From Rhizophagus clarus (lineage: Eukaryota > Glomeromycota > Glomeromycetes > Glomerales > Glomeraceae): DNA of 64,000 nt. Where the stretch lies: assembly GCA_015698045.1 (NCBI GenBank), contig BLAL01000239.1, forward strand, positions 1,054,001-1,118,000, in the 5' to 3' direction. Both the position numbers and the translations under genes were made by a program. The first letter of the stretch is position 1. Every line of letters begins with the position of its first letter. The notes below the pieces were generated by a model. That model saw only the letters and a program-made list of their open reading frames with translations. It was not told the DNA's origin and ran no database searches. Below, in pieces: positions 23,736-36,170 of this stretch.

Positions 23736-24854
23736 GCAATTTCGACTCAGCTTCCGTTCGTCTTTACTCTAGGAATAATATATATATTATAATTCTAAAA
23801 TAAAAATTTAAAATTATACGTTGAACTTTACAGTTTTAACTATTGCCACTTAATCGCGAATTTCCTCCACTAAAAACAAATGCCGTACCTTCACTTTACT
23901 GCAGGGTTAACTTATATGCACGTTGTAATAGTCTAATATGCACCACTTCAACCGTCAATTAATCCTTTCGATTCCCTTATGATACCGATATTTACAGAAA
24001 AAATAATTACATCAGAATAAACGTAATATTTAAAACAATTTTTTTAATGCCCACTGAAGTATTGTTTCATTGAAAAAGCGATGAAATATCAACCAATATT
24101 ATTTGCTTTTTTAGCAAAATTACATTTTCTTCAACAAAATTGTGCAGTAACATGTTTTTTTAGCAACGAAATTATCATAAAAAACCTATACTACACATAT
24201 TTTAACAAAAATCTACTTTTAACTGAAGGTCAACAATGGTGTAGTTAGCCAAAATTACTGATTTAATTATAAGATTTGATTGCTTTATAGTCACATCTCA
24301 TCATAGTCACCTGTCCAAATGTGACTATAAAGAGAGTTGACTGTAGTCACTTGGTGTATTTGTTTTCAATTTTTGGGAAAGGTCTACCAGCTTTCCCTGG
24401 TTATTATGTTAACTCTGGCAGTATTCTCCTGTTTGAGACCTGTAGCTTCAGCTTAATATATTCAGTTGGCCCTAGCAAAGGTGAGGCTATTGTTAAGGTT
24501 GGATTTGTTAATCTCTTTTATGTAGATTAGGGAGTCAATGTTTTCTTTTTTCTTTTTTGATGTATGTTTGTACTTTTTGTATTGATGTATGTCTTTTGTG
24601 TGTTTAATAAATTGAAAATGCACCTTTAGCCCCATAAAAATATATATATATATATATATAACAAATTTAGTTTAATAAAATTGAAAATGAACCTTTAGCT
24701 CACAATAAAAAAAATATATAACAAATTTAAAAAAAAAGAATTTATTGTTTGAGTATTTAGAATAATGAAAAATATAATAATTCACATATTATTTATATTG
24801 CATAAAAAAGAAACAAAAAAAAGAAAGAACATACTGTAATTACTGTTATAAATT
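23736..24854. other. intergenic, possible transposon ends
   Basis: No gene is supported. Repeated TAGTCAC/GTGACTA words in both orientations at 24290-24350 suggest the edge of an old inverted-repeat element. AATAAATTGAAAATGCACCTTTAGC near 24605 is partly repeated near 24672, either side of a TA-dinucleotide run, like the duplicated 3' end of a retroelement. A 69-codon open frame (24321-24530) has no recognised motif. Confidence 0.35.
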
Positions 24855-26186
24855 CTAAGCTTGTTTAATAAGTTCAATGCACCACTAAGCAAAAGGAAAA
24901 TTTAGTCATATTTACAAAAAATTATATTGAATAATTTTTTTTAAATAAAATCAATTTACTTACTTCATCAATTCCTCCTAATCTTTCATTATGGCAAACA
25001 ACTTCTTGTAAAGTATCATTTCCAATAGTGAATTGAATATCATGACTACGTAAAAATTCAACTTGACCATCTTGAGTGGATCCATTGATATCATATAACC
25101 TCTTAATGCTAAGATTAATGATGTCATTTGATTTTAAATATTTTTCATGAATTTCTAATTTACTATGTTTGAAGCTCCAATTACATTCATTTCCGCCACA
25201 ACTCACTATAAAAGAAAATAAACATTAATTCTTTCTGTCTTCATTAATTTTCTAAGTACATAATTATCTAAGTACAGTACAGTACCTTCTGTATGATTGT
25301 TTGACGGGGACTTGTAGTATTCATATTGATATCGAGGATATCGAGGATATAGATCACGATCATAATAACAAATACCAAGTGACTTGCCAGAAATCTTATG
25401 TCGTAATGTTACATTAGATTTTGTAAAAATGTATTTGCCCTTAGTACTGCCCTTACTAGTACTTCGATTAGCAATGTCTATATACCATACAGCATTTGGA
25501 TTAAGTTCTGAATCTCCTGCAAAAATCTATAAAATATTGAATATATATTATACATAATTTAAAATTAAAAAAATACTATTAAAAGATTAAATAAATATAT
25601 ATACCAATTGTTCCTTGCTTCCAGTTACGTAACAGTAACCCTCAATTGAAGTTAAATATTTCCCTGTAGCAACATGTTTTAATGCAACAGTAGAGTTACT
25701 CCTAATTATATTTGATTCATACATGACAATTTTCTCAAATTCTTTAATTAATTCATTCATTGAATTGACATTATTCATTATTTTACAAAATTCGGTTAAG
25801 AAAAAGTTTTTATCACTTAGAGCTTTAAAAAAATATTTCTTTTGTTCCTTTATATAATTAATTTCAGAATTAAAACAAAGGTTACGAAATTCCGACAAAA
25901 ATTTCAAAGTATCACCGCCATCTCTTTCAGAAATATATTTTAATGATTGTAATTTTCTTTTATTAGAATTTTTAAATACTGTAAATGTAACATCTTTTTT
26001 AAGCATATCATGAAGTTTTTCAAGGTCATTAATTTCAGTTGGAAGTTTAATAGTAGGATTGATTAATGATTTAGCAGTGCTTAAAAATCCTCCATAATTA
26101 TCTTCCCACATATTATAATATTTTTTTATATCATTTATCCACTCATCTGGATGAATATTTCCATCATATTTTGGAAAATAGTTCAT
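24855..26186 (-). pseudogene. Gag-like/MIR gene copy 7, frameshift in exon 2
   Basis: Exons by alignment: 25605-26186, 25285-25526, 24964-25205 and 24855-24884, tail WCIELIKQA. Exon 1 is fully open (MNYFPKYDGN start, 194 codons) and exon 3 is intact. Exon 2 is 242 bases, one more than the phase requires. An extra A in the GAAATAC run near 25320 shifts the frame, so YYKSPSNNHTE is lost before intron 2. The change is a single base in a short homopolymer, so it could be a sequencing error. If real, the protein truncates in the trefoil. Exon 2 also carries short inserted repeats (SKGSTKGK and PRYPRY), the latter from a duplicated ATCGAGGAT unit near 25334-25352. Confidence 0.7.
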
Positions 26187-27451
26187 GTTGAGAGTAAAAT
26201 TTATTTTAAGGACAAGAAACGATCATCATAATGCAGGTTTTCCGTTGTGGCAATTTATTATCAACCATTTGCGACTAGCGTGATCAGATGAGTATCAGAT
26301 GATTTGTCAATCAATTAAAAATAATTTCGTTTGGAAGTTGCAAAGACTATTTTTTTAATGCATTATTGTAGACTATGTGTATGTACAGTGCCATATAACA
26401 ATGTGTATTGTACTATAAACTCTTCATGATAAACATGATAAATTACACACATCCTGAAAATATTACATGAATCCGACTCATTAAAATTATATACTTTAAG
26501 TAATCTCATATGCTATAATAAACATTAACTTTTTTAGTCTCAATGTATCTTGAAAGACTAAGTAAACTAGTCCTTCACCTAAAATCCTATATTTGCAACA
26601 TAAACAAATTCATATTCGTGATAATAATCTTATTTAATATTCAAAATCGGCATCCAGTTGATGTTAATATATTGTAACTAACTATTTATTTCTTAATAAT
26701 TTTTGATTTTTAAAAACAAAAAGGTAATATATTTTACTATATTTTAATCTGATTTCAACATTTTTTCTATCAGTTATAATTTAAGTTATATTTTACGTTT
26801 TAATATCGATATTAACATTTTTCACTTATAGTTTTATATTTGTGTTTAACTAAATGAGATGAATGATATTCCGTTTTTTTGTCTAGCAGACTTGCCAAGT
26901 TTGAATTGCAATGTATAATTCCTGGTACATCGATAATAATAGCTTTATTTGCATACATGCTTGTCTTATTTAATCGATAAAAAGTTTGATGAAAAAGTAA
27001 CCATGTTTAAATGAATGCTTTTTATTTTATTTTTTTTTTTATTTATAAGAATATGTATATATCTAGTATTTAATAATATTTGAATAATTATCCTAAATAA
27101 GTTTTTTCAATTTGAGAGAAAATGATATTTTAATATTTAATATATAAAATATTCCAAATAGGTATTGTTTGTTTATTAAAGAAACACATTAACAGTTAAT
27201 ACTTAACTTTACATTTTAAAAATAGTCATACACGATATTAGCAAAATGAAATTAGATGACATACACAATACAGATAAGATTTGTTTATAATATTATTGTT
27301 AAAAATTTAAAATACTATTTAAAATACAAGCTCAAAAAACTCTTTATTTATTGAGTATATTGAATAGTACATGTTTACATTAATGAAACATAAAGTTTAC
27401 ACTACCTAAAAAGAAACAAAAAGAAGAATATATTGCTATTTGTAAATCGGT
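26187..27451. other. intergenic with decayed membrane-protein gene
   Basis: No intact gene. The decayed membrane-protein copy at 26770-27010 is listed separately. The rest is A/T-rich. The last 150 bases before 27452 resemble the sequence downstream of copies 5 and 7 (AAAGAAACAAAAAG), so the 3' flanks of these copies share ancestry. Confidence 0.5.
26770..27010 (+). pseudogene. decayed copy of the small membrane-protein gene
   Basis: The sequence after an AG at 26829 reads close to exon 6 of the gene at 10943-11869. AACTAAATGAGATGAATGAT is the same as in that gene apart from small changes, followed by CCGTTTTTTTGTC, GACTTGCCAAG, ATAATTCCTGG and a TTATTTGCATAC block. An exon 5-like TCTATCAGTTATAATTTA precedes it. 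Internal deletions remove the PPDYPYSS region and frames are lost. Its position before a - strand Gag-like/MIR gene repeats the arrangement at 10.9-14.6 kb, so a segment carrying both genes was duplicated. Confidence 0.7.
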
Positions 27452-28741
27452 TTAAGGCTTTTTAACAAGTTCGATGCACCACTAAAAAAGAAAAAGAAAT
27501 TTTAGTTACTTTACAAAAAAAATGTTTTAAAAACAACTTATTTACCTTATCAATTCCACCCAATATTTCACTATGACAAACAACTTCTTGAAAAATATCA
27601 TTACCAATAGTAAATTGTATATCATGATTACGTAGAAATTCAACTTGACCATCTTGTATAGGACCATTGATATCATACGATTTCTTAATACTGATATTAA
27701 CAACATCATTTGATTTTAAATATCCCTGATTATTTTCCATTCTACTATGAATCAGTTTCCAATTTATCTCATTATCATTTTCACAACTTACTGTAGATAA
27801 AAATAAATGTTAATTCTCTTCTATATACATTAATTTTTAAGTACATAATTTACTTAATTACCTTCTGTATGATTGCTTGTTGGAGATTTGTGATATACAT
27901 ATTGATTTTGATAATAATAACAAATTCCAAGTGATCGGCCGGAAATTTTATGTTGAAATTTTATATCAGATTTTGTGAAAATGTAGTTGTCTTGTTTAAT
28001 ACTTTGACTTATATCATATATATACCATAAAGCATTTGGATCAAATTTTGAATCGCCGGTAAAAACCTATAAAAAAATGAAAATTTTAATTATAAATTTT
28101 AATTAGTATTAAAAACATCGTTAAACATTTGAATGTATAATAAAGGTGATAAATACCAATTGTTTCTTGCTTCCAGTTGTATAATTTAAATCTTCAATTG
28201 AAGTTAAATATTTTCCTGTATCAACATTTCTTAATGCAATAGTAGAACCATTCCTAATTATTTTTGACTCATCCATAACAATTTCGTCAAATTCTTTAAT
28301 TAACTCGTCCATTGAATTGATATTATTCATTCTTTTATAAAATTCGGTTAAAAAATGATGATAATTATTAAGAGCATTATAAAAAAATTCTTTCTGTACT
28401 TCTATATTATTAATTTCTGAATTATAACAAAGTTTACGAAAATCTGACAAAAATTTCAAAGTATTACCACCATCTTTTTCAGAAATATATTTTAATGTTT
28501 GTAATTTCCTTCTATTTGAATCTTTAAATACTGTAAAGGTAATATCCTTTTTAAGTGCATCACGAAGTTCATCAAGGTCATTAATTTCACTCGGAAGTTT
28601 AATAGCGGTATCCACCAATAATATTGCAACATCTAAAATTTTTAAACCAATATCATTTGACCAAAAAGAAAAATATTTCTGAATATCGTTTATCCATTCA
28701 TCTGGATGAATATTTCCATCATATTTTGGAAAATAATTCAT
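27452..28741 (-). CDS. Gag-like/MIR trefoil protein, copy 8 (4 exons)
   Basis: Exons 28157-28741, 27862-28066, 27546-27790 and 27452-27481 encode 354 residues, ending WCIELVKKP. The start at MNYFPKYDGN is chosen because it is conserved. The open frame runs further upstream only through a long A-run, giving poly-Lys, and a hydrophobic stretch that no relative has. The MIR opening reads ALRNVDTGKYLTS instead of ALKHVATGKYL, so the usual His and Ala are changed. Exon 3 ends GGIDK rather than GGNDE. All junctions keep the frame. It belongs to the same subgroup as copies 5-7. Confidence 0.83.
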
Positions 28742-31396
28742 TTTTTTTTTTTTTTTTTTTTTTTTTTGACAAAAAAAAAAAAAAAGAAAAAGAAAAAAGG
28801 TGAAAAAGGAAAATGCAAATCTAACCAAAATCCTTTATTTACCATAAATAAATACGTCATCTGCTCGATATAATATGGACTATTTAGGTATGAATATATG
28901 GTTAAATATATGCCGTAAATTGATCGGCATTCGATGATATTGAATAACAAGGTTGGTACGCACGTCTTATAAAAAATTTGCCTATAAATAGAAGGTATCA
29001 GACATAATAATTTTATCAAAATTTATAATAATTATATCATCATTAGTTCAGAATTCGATTCTAAAGAGCAACTTGTGGTTAATGTTCAAAATAAAAAAAA
29101 TTTTTATTTAGTCAATCTCTTCTTGCTGGAACCATATATACAATTTTAAAATAGTATATTTGGAGAAAGCGTACATTTAGCCCGGGACTGAGTTTGGAGG
29201 ATGAATACAATATAATGTAATAATACCAGATAAATTACAATTCTGGATACCACCCAGAACACAGTATTTTAAATAGAGCAAAAATAATATCTCATTTAAA
29301 GATATATTTCCTGCCAGAATTAGTACTTATATGATCGATTCTATGCAGTCCACTATCAATCATATCAATCAGCAAAAAAGTCCGGCTTAGGCCCAAATCA
29401 AGATCCGGTTTGTCGAATTTCACTTTATGTATATATTTGTTTATTTTTAAAAACTTTTTTTCTTTTCTTTCATGCTATTCTTTTTTTATTAATAAATACA
29501 ACTTTACTAACTAGACGGAACTAATGATAAATATTAATGTTTTACCAATTTGAATCATCCGTCTAATCGAAATTTACCATGTGATTACGGTCAGTAAAAT
29601 AGGTCATTTTTTCCTCCCAACCTAGCAGCACCTATCCATATTTTATAATAGTCGAGTTATGAGTATAATGTTACGCGCGAGAAAACCTCAACCACCGCCG
29701 TTGACTCACACAACAAATGGCCTTTACCAACGATTCCCGGGCATCATCAGTAAATATTGGTACTCCAGTTCCCTCAGTTTTATCAGCTGGATTAGACTCA
29801 AAGGTGGCTGAAGGATCCATATCAGCCATAGCCTGATCTCGGTTTTACACAAGCAATGGATTTTATTTTCCTGCTAACTCTAACCATTTGTTTTCTGTAG
29901 AGTAATAAAATTTTTTTTTGTGATAAAAATTAGTTTTTAGAGAAAGAATTGTGAGGATAAAAATGGTGAGGATTTGAGAAAATTTGAGAGTATATATATA
30001 TATAATTTGTAAAAAGCTTTCTATATACATCATGACTAATAATGAAATGTCAGATTAGTGGAAAAATTATTAAAAAAAATGACTAATATAGCCATATAGG
30101 TTATATACGATTGACTGTTTTGACAATGATAATGATTCACTATTATCCTCTGAGACTTGTAACGTAAAAAAACGTAAATGTGGAATATATGATTTCAATA
30201 TTATTCTGGTAATCAGCGTTCAGAATCATGATTAGTCATCGAATTAACATGTGTATCTCTGACTACACTATTTGACAATATAGGCATTGTTTATGTTCTT
30301 ACACAATATTTAAGTTTAGCCTTCAGTATACCGTAAACATTTATGATCATTAGTATTATTCAGCCCTCGGAATTATTTGCCCCAGCTGCTCAATTTCAAT
30401 GAATAACAAATAATATTATTCTGAGTAATGTAATTAATCTAATTTTTTTTTTTTTTTTTTGTCATCAAAATTTGATTTATGGTTTATGGTATGCGAAATA
30501 TTACATCTTTTGAGCTAAAATACGTAATTGTTTTTTTTTTTATTTTTATTTTTATTTTTATTTTTTTTTTTTTGATTAAAAAACCAGATAAAATTAATTA
30601 ATTAATGGGTAAATCCGTTTTTGTAAAACCTATTCATTTAATAGTTTTAATTATTTATTAATTTTAATAGTAATAAAATTATTTTAATTATTTTAATAAA
30701 TAGTTTTTTTTATATACAGTATATGATCTTTTCATATCAGGTACATTTTTTATTTCATCATTAAAACGATCAGCCGGTTGTTACGGCCAATCCGTTTTTT
30801 TTTTACAGTTATTTCCTTATTTTAAAGAAATATAGTAAATTTAAACTTTATTAGGCAAAGGTTAAATAAAAAATCCAATTAAAATTTGTATATAAAATTT
30901 ATGATTAACTATTCATAATTAGTTAAATTATTTTTTTATGGTTTTAATTTATTAAAAAAAAAATATATGTGTATATATACTGTATACTGACAAAAATATG
31001 CGCTAACAATTTTAGCAAATTCGGTCTATCATCTATGCCGTAGATCATGGTCATCATCCATTTTTTTTTCTGCCTTTTTTTTCCAAAAAAAAACTTATAT
31101 AAACAACCATTATTCGTATGAAAAAAATTCTGAAACAAAACAAAACATGTGTGCGACGCAGTGTAGTACGTTGCGCTAAAACATACAGTATATATAATAT
31201 CTTACTAAAAACTCTCTTAATACTTGCTGCATGAAGCTAACTAAATTTATAAATATCTCCTTCCTGTTTGAGTAAACATAATTAGTACAAAATGTTTTAC
31301 ACAAATAAGCTTTGTTTATCTACATGTATAACACTATGCATATGTCACAACATAAAAGCTAAATAATTAATTTCCCGTTTCGTAATTGTTAGGAAA
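28742..31396. other. intergenic, mostly featureless
   Basis: The region begins with a 26-base T-run (28742-28767), the A-rich leader of copy 8 on the - strand. At 29640-29840 the sequence is clearly richer in G+C and holds a short open frame, listed separately. The rest is A/T-rich, with TA and T runs near 30440-30570 and nothing recognisable. Confidence 0.5.
29717..29836 (+). other. short open frame in a G+C-richer island
   Basis: A 39-codon frame starting MAFTNDSRASSVNIGTPVPS has balanced composition, unlike its neighbours, and ends TGA at 29834. It looks like the 5' part of a transposon-derived or host coding sequence cut short. I do not recognise the family and no continuing exon was evident. 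Confidence 0.3.
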
Positions 31397-33904
31397 ATGT
31401 CAATTAATAACGCAAAAGAGGATTTAGCCTTTCAGAAAGTAACGGAAAGTGGTGATGCAAATGCAATATTTAATTTAGTTATTTGTTATGAAAATGGGGA
31501 AGGGACGGAGAAGGATCTGAAGAAAGCATTTTATTGGTATCAAAAAGCGGCAGAAAGTGGTCATTTAAATGCAATGAACAGTTTGGCCATATTTTACGTA
31601 AATGGGGAGGGGACGGAGAAGGATCTGGAGAAAGCCTTCCACTGGTATCGGAAAGCAGCAGAAAGTGGTGATACAGAAGCAAGGAATATTCTGGCCTTTT
31701 TTTATGAAAATGGGGAGGGGACAGAAAAGGATCTGGAGAAAACAATTCACTGGTATCAGAAAGCAGCAGAAAGTGGTCATTTAAATGCAATGTTTAATTT
31801 GACCATTTGTGAAAATGAAAAGGGGACAGAGAAGGATCTAAAGAAAGCAATTCACTGGTATCAGAAAGCAGCAGAAAGTGGTCATTTAAATTCAATGTTT
31901 AATTTGGCCATCTGTTACAAAAATGGGGAGGGGACGGAAAAAAATCTGGAGAAAGCAATTTACTGGTATCAAAAAGCAGCAGGAAATGATTATTTAAATG
32001 CAATGTTTAATTTGGCCATTTGTTACAAATATGGAGAGGGGACAGAAAAGGATCTGGAGAAAGCATTTTACTGGTATCAGAAAGCAACGGAAGGTGGTTT
32101 TGTAAATGCAATGAATAGTTTGTCCTTTTGTTATGAAAATGGGGAGGGGACGGAGAAGGATATGAAAAAGGCAATTCATTGGTATCAAATAGCGGCAGAA
32201 AGTGGTCATTTAAATGCAATGAATAGCTTGGCCATTTGTTATTATAACGGGGAGGGGACAGAAGAGGATCTCGAGAAAGCCTTTTACTGGTATCAGAAAG
32301 CAGCAGAAAGTGGTGATGCAGAAGCAATGAATATTTTGGCCTTTTTTTATGAAAATAGTGAGGGGATAGAAAAGGATTTGGAGAAAGCCTTTTACTGGTA
32401 TCAGATAGCGGCAGAAAATGGTGATACAAGTGCAATGAATAGTTTAGCCATTTGTTACAAAGATGGGGAGGGAACAGAGAAAATCTGAAGAAAGTCTTTT
32501 ACTGGTATTATAAAGCAACAGAAAATAATAAAATAAGTTTTAAAATTGAATTTTGTAATGAGTGCAAACAACCATATACTAATTACCAATGGTGCCAACA
32601 ATGTAATTTCAAACAATTTCAACAAGATTTTTCAAAATGGACCAGTAAAAATAAATATATTGATAAATTTATTCAAGAAGCACAACTAAATGCTAAAAAT
32701 AGTTATGAAGTTTTGGAATGGATACCTTACAATAAATTGACAAATATTAATTATTATGATAAAGGAGGATTTAGTAAAATCAATAAAGCTATTTGGTTAG
32801 AGGACCCATTGATAGTTGGAATTTTAATAAAAAACAATGGAATAGATGGAACTTTCAAACAGGTTATGATGTTATTCTTAAAACACTTAATAATTCATCA
32901 AATATTGATGATAAATTTCTGGATGAGGTATAGTATTATATTTAATACTAACTATTTTTTTTTTTTTGGCATTAAATTAATTTTTTTATGATTTATCTAC
33001 TAGTGGAAATATCATTATAACTGTCAGAAAAAATCATTTTCAAAATTTATTCAATTCTTTGGAATTACTCAAGATCCATACAATTTAGATTACCATAATA
33101 GTAATGAGTTATGCAAAAAAAGGAAATTTGAGAAAATGTTTATCAAGTATAATTAGATTTGAGTGGCAAGATAAGTTGCAATTATTGAAAAAAATTATAT
33201 TAGGACTTAAAGTAATTCATGGATCAAATTTAACTCATGGTGATCTTCATGATGGTAATATTTTAATGTCAGATAATCATAATGAATTATTTATTATTGA
33301 CTTAGGATTATGTAAACCTATAAGAGATTTACAAACTTCTGAAGAAGAAGATAATGAAATTTATGGGGTTGTGCCTTATATAGCACCTGAAGTATTAAGA
33401 AAAAAACCTTATACTCCAGCAAGTGATATTTACAGTTTTTCAATGATAATGTGGGAATTTACATCAGGTATTCCTCCTTTTAATGATAGAGCACATGATT
33501 ATCAACTTATATATGATATTTGCAAAGGTGAGCGTCCGGAAATTATAAGAAATATTCCAAAATGTTATGTAGATTTAATGAAAAGATGTTGGGATTCAAA
33601 TCCTTCCAATAGACCAACTATAATTGAATTTGAACATAAAATATCTGAATGGATTAGGTATATTAGTGAATATTATAGAATAAATAGGGATGGAAATTAT
33701 AAATATCTTGTACCAGATATCAATAACGAATTAAAAAATGATATGAACGAATTTGTAGAAGCTAACAATACTAATTTAGTGCAAGAACAAAATATTTTTA
33801 CTACTGTACAATCTCATCCACAAGCATATTATACAAGTCGCAACATGACTAAAATTTTAGTTAAAGATGACACTGAGTGTTTGGAATATATAATTGAAGT
33901 TTAA
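31397..33904 (+). pseudogene. Sel1-repeat/protein kinase gene with frameshifts
   Basis: The first frame (31397-32488) encodes ten Sel1 repeats of about 36 residues, with the core NGEGTEKDLEKAFYWYQKAA. The repeats are very alike in DNA, with a period of 108 bases. One base is missing near 32478 (GAGAAAATCTG for GAGAAGGATCTG). The next frame carries a CNEC..WCQQCN zinc-binding-like motif, a WIPYNKL segment and a Gly-rich loop (KGGFSKINKAIW). A second shift near 32800 and a third near 33095 are needed to continue. An intron fits at 32929-33003 (GTATAG..ACTAG). The kinase part has HGDLHDGN (catalytic Asp present), DLG for DFG, APEVL, SDIYSF and a C-terminal CW-x6-RP. The architecture matches the expanded Sel1/tyrosine-kinase-like families of Rhizophagus. 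It is either a recent pseudogene or hit by sequencing indels. Confidence 0.8.
31457..32480 (+). repeat. Sel1 tandem repeat array, 10 units
   Basis: About ten 108-base units encode Sel1 helix pairs, which mediate protein-protein contacts. The block GGGGAGGGGACGGAGAAGGA recurs in nearly every unit with one or two changes. Unit 4 lacks one codon (CENEKGTEK). The low divergence points to recent unequal exchange or gene conversion within the gene. Confidence 0.85.
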
Positions 33905-35599
33905 TTATTATTGCTATTTTATTTGTTGAATTATTTACAATATTTACGTTATATATTATTATAAATCTTTCAAAAAAGGATAAATATTAGGATAATATTT
34001 ATTTATATTCAGTTTTTACAATTTATCTAGAAAATTCAAGTTTAAAAGTTTAAATTTGTAACTATATTATTCGATAACTGATATTATAATTATTGTTCTT
34101 TATAAAAATTATAATAACAATTAAATACCTCTCAAGATTTATTTATTAAAGTAAAATTCAGTTGTATTATCAATACTAGTCGTTTAAAACAACAACTTAC
34201 ATACTTCTATTTCTTCTCTAGTCTTCAAATTTAGAGTTCTATTTGATTCCACTTTTCTACAAAGATTTTAAATAATACAAAATAATACATATTATGAATT
34301 AAATAATTGGAATAATATAAAGGAATGACTTAATTTCAGTCATGTATTATTATAAAAAAATTTATAAAATCATTTCGATGAATTTAATGATATCATAATT
34401 ATCAATTAAAATATCATAAATAGTTAATATTTAACTAGAGGAATCGATTTTGTCGACACTAATAGCAATTTCAATGATACATGTTAATTATGATTAAAAG
34501 GTTTATTAGTCAATTATCAGCAATACCAACAATGAAGAACAATCCAAAATAAAAATTGACATAATTACTGTGTGCCATCCGAACTGAGTATTCTATCTGA
34601 AGTAATACTAGCGATTAATCATATTTCGAAATAAAATTGACATACTGTAATTACTACGTGCGACTCAAAATTGACTGCCATTAACAATGATGATCACAAA
34701 AACATTTTTTAACATGATCATGAAATTCTAAACACTGTCTAAACTATAATACAGTCATATTGCCAAGATGCGAACCTTGGCGACACAACATAAATCACTA
34801 TAATTATCCTTTTCTCAAAAAAAGCCTTTTCGGGAATATTGGACTTGTGCAGTATATCATGATCATGAGATTCATGAATTAAAACACAGTTAATTTCTTT
34901 GAAATTTTTCTAAAATGAGAACATATGCATGGTTTTGGCTAGGTAATCCATAAGAAGATTCGTGTATGATAAAAAAAATAATTTTTTACTTACTATATTT
35001 TTAGGCATAATTTAGCAAAAAAAAAAAAATTTTAATAATTTTAATAATTTTTGTGAAATTTAATTAGAATTTCCCACATTCCCAAAATTATATATGCTAT
35101 TAAAATAATTATACCTAATAGATAATTATAGTATATTCTGTTTTCGTGTTTTTTTTTAGCTTTTGATACCCATTTCGTTTAAAGAGTTTATTTGTTATAT
35201 TAAAATACTAAAAGTAAAATAAAAATGTCATTTATTCATCATTAATTAATGTGCTAATTTATCAATAGAGAACCAAAATTTAAAGAGAAAGCCTGGAAAG
35301 CATTAATTAGAATAATAATTGAAGAACATATAGTATATGGAATAAGGTTTTTTATTACTCAATTAAATAAATTACGAATAAAAATCATATTTAACTAGAT
35401 ATTTTCACGTGCATATCTATCACCAATGATCATGATACAGTATGGTTTGGTTCTGCAGTTTTTTTAATAGACCGCTAATTATTAACTTCTTAACGACGTC
35501 CGTTTTTCATCATATTTTGATTTTATTTCCTTTTTTGATTTTTCTAGCTAAAGTGATTGTAGACGACTTACCTATGATAATAGGTTGAGTACTCGGCTA
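33905..35599. other. intergenic, nothing recognised
   Basis: A/T-rich sequence downstream of the kinase gene with short homopolymers and no supportable open frame, RNA gene or repeat. Confidence 0.5.
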
Positions 35600-36170
35600 T
35601 TCCAGAAGAATGTAAATTAGAAAAACATATTGGCACGAGAAATTTTGTAGGGCACTCAGAACCCGATTCAAATTCTTTATGGAAAATTGAATTTGATAAT
35701 GAGTTAGCTACTTATACTACTGATACTTCTATAATTTTAAAACATATCAAATTAGATAAATTGCTTGGAATAGATTCTTATTCTTTTTTTTTTTGTGCTT
35801 ATCGCACTCCATCAACCAGCCATACAGCAGAAAGGTATCAAAAACTTTGAATTATATATTTAAATAATAAAGAAATATTAATATTTATATTTATTATTAT
35901 TTTAGCAAGTTGTGATGGAAATGAAAATAATTGGAAATTCAGACACAGTAAATTAGAAAATCGTGCGATATGAACCTACTCAAAATGGTCCAGTTGAATT
36001 TTTACGTAGTCATTAATATTGGAAACGATACTTTTCAAGAGGTAGTTTGTCATAAGGAAGATTAGGAGGAAATGATAAAGTAAGTTGATTTTTTTATCAA
36101 TATTAACATAAATATTGATCTTTTTCTTTTCATTTTTAATGGTGTATTGAACTTATTAAAGAATGTACTT
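35600..36170 (+). pseudogene. decayed Gag-like/MIR gene, exons 2-4 only
   Basis: From about 35640 the sequence matches exon 2 of the family (FVGHSEPDSNSLWKIEFDNELATY, then RTPSTSHTAE) and is closest to the right-hand copies. After an intron-like gap, exon 3 starts at about 35907 with ASCDGNENNWKFRHSKLEN, then loses the GYLKSNDTINLS block and continues with GPVEFLRSH before further small deletions. A last exon follows at about 36142 (WCIELIKECTL-like). Exon 1 is absent. It is the only + strand copy to the right of 10 kb. Confidence 0.75.

Noticed and set aside
28742-28828. N-terminal extension of copy 8 (hydrophobic stretch plus poly-Lys)
   Set aside because: It is encoded by a homopolymer leader and absent from all relatives. 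The conserved start is at 28741.
31479-32435. Repetitive - strand open frames opposite the Sel1 array
   Set aside because: They are repeats only because the + strand Sel1 units repeat. The + strand reading has a known domain.
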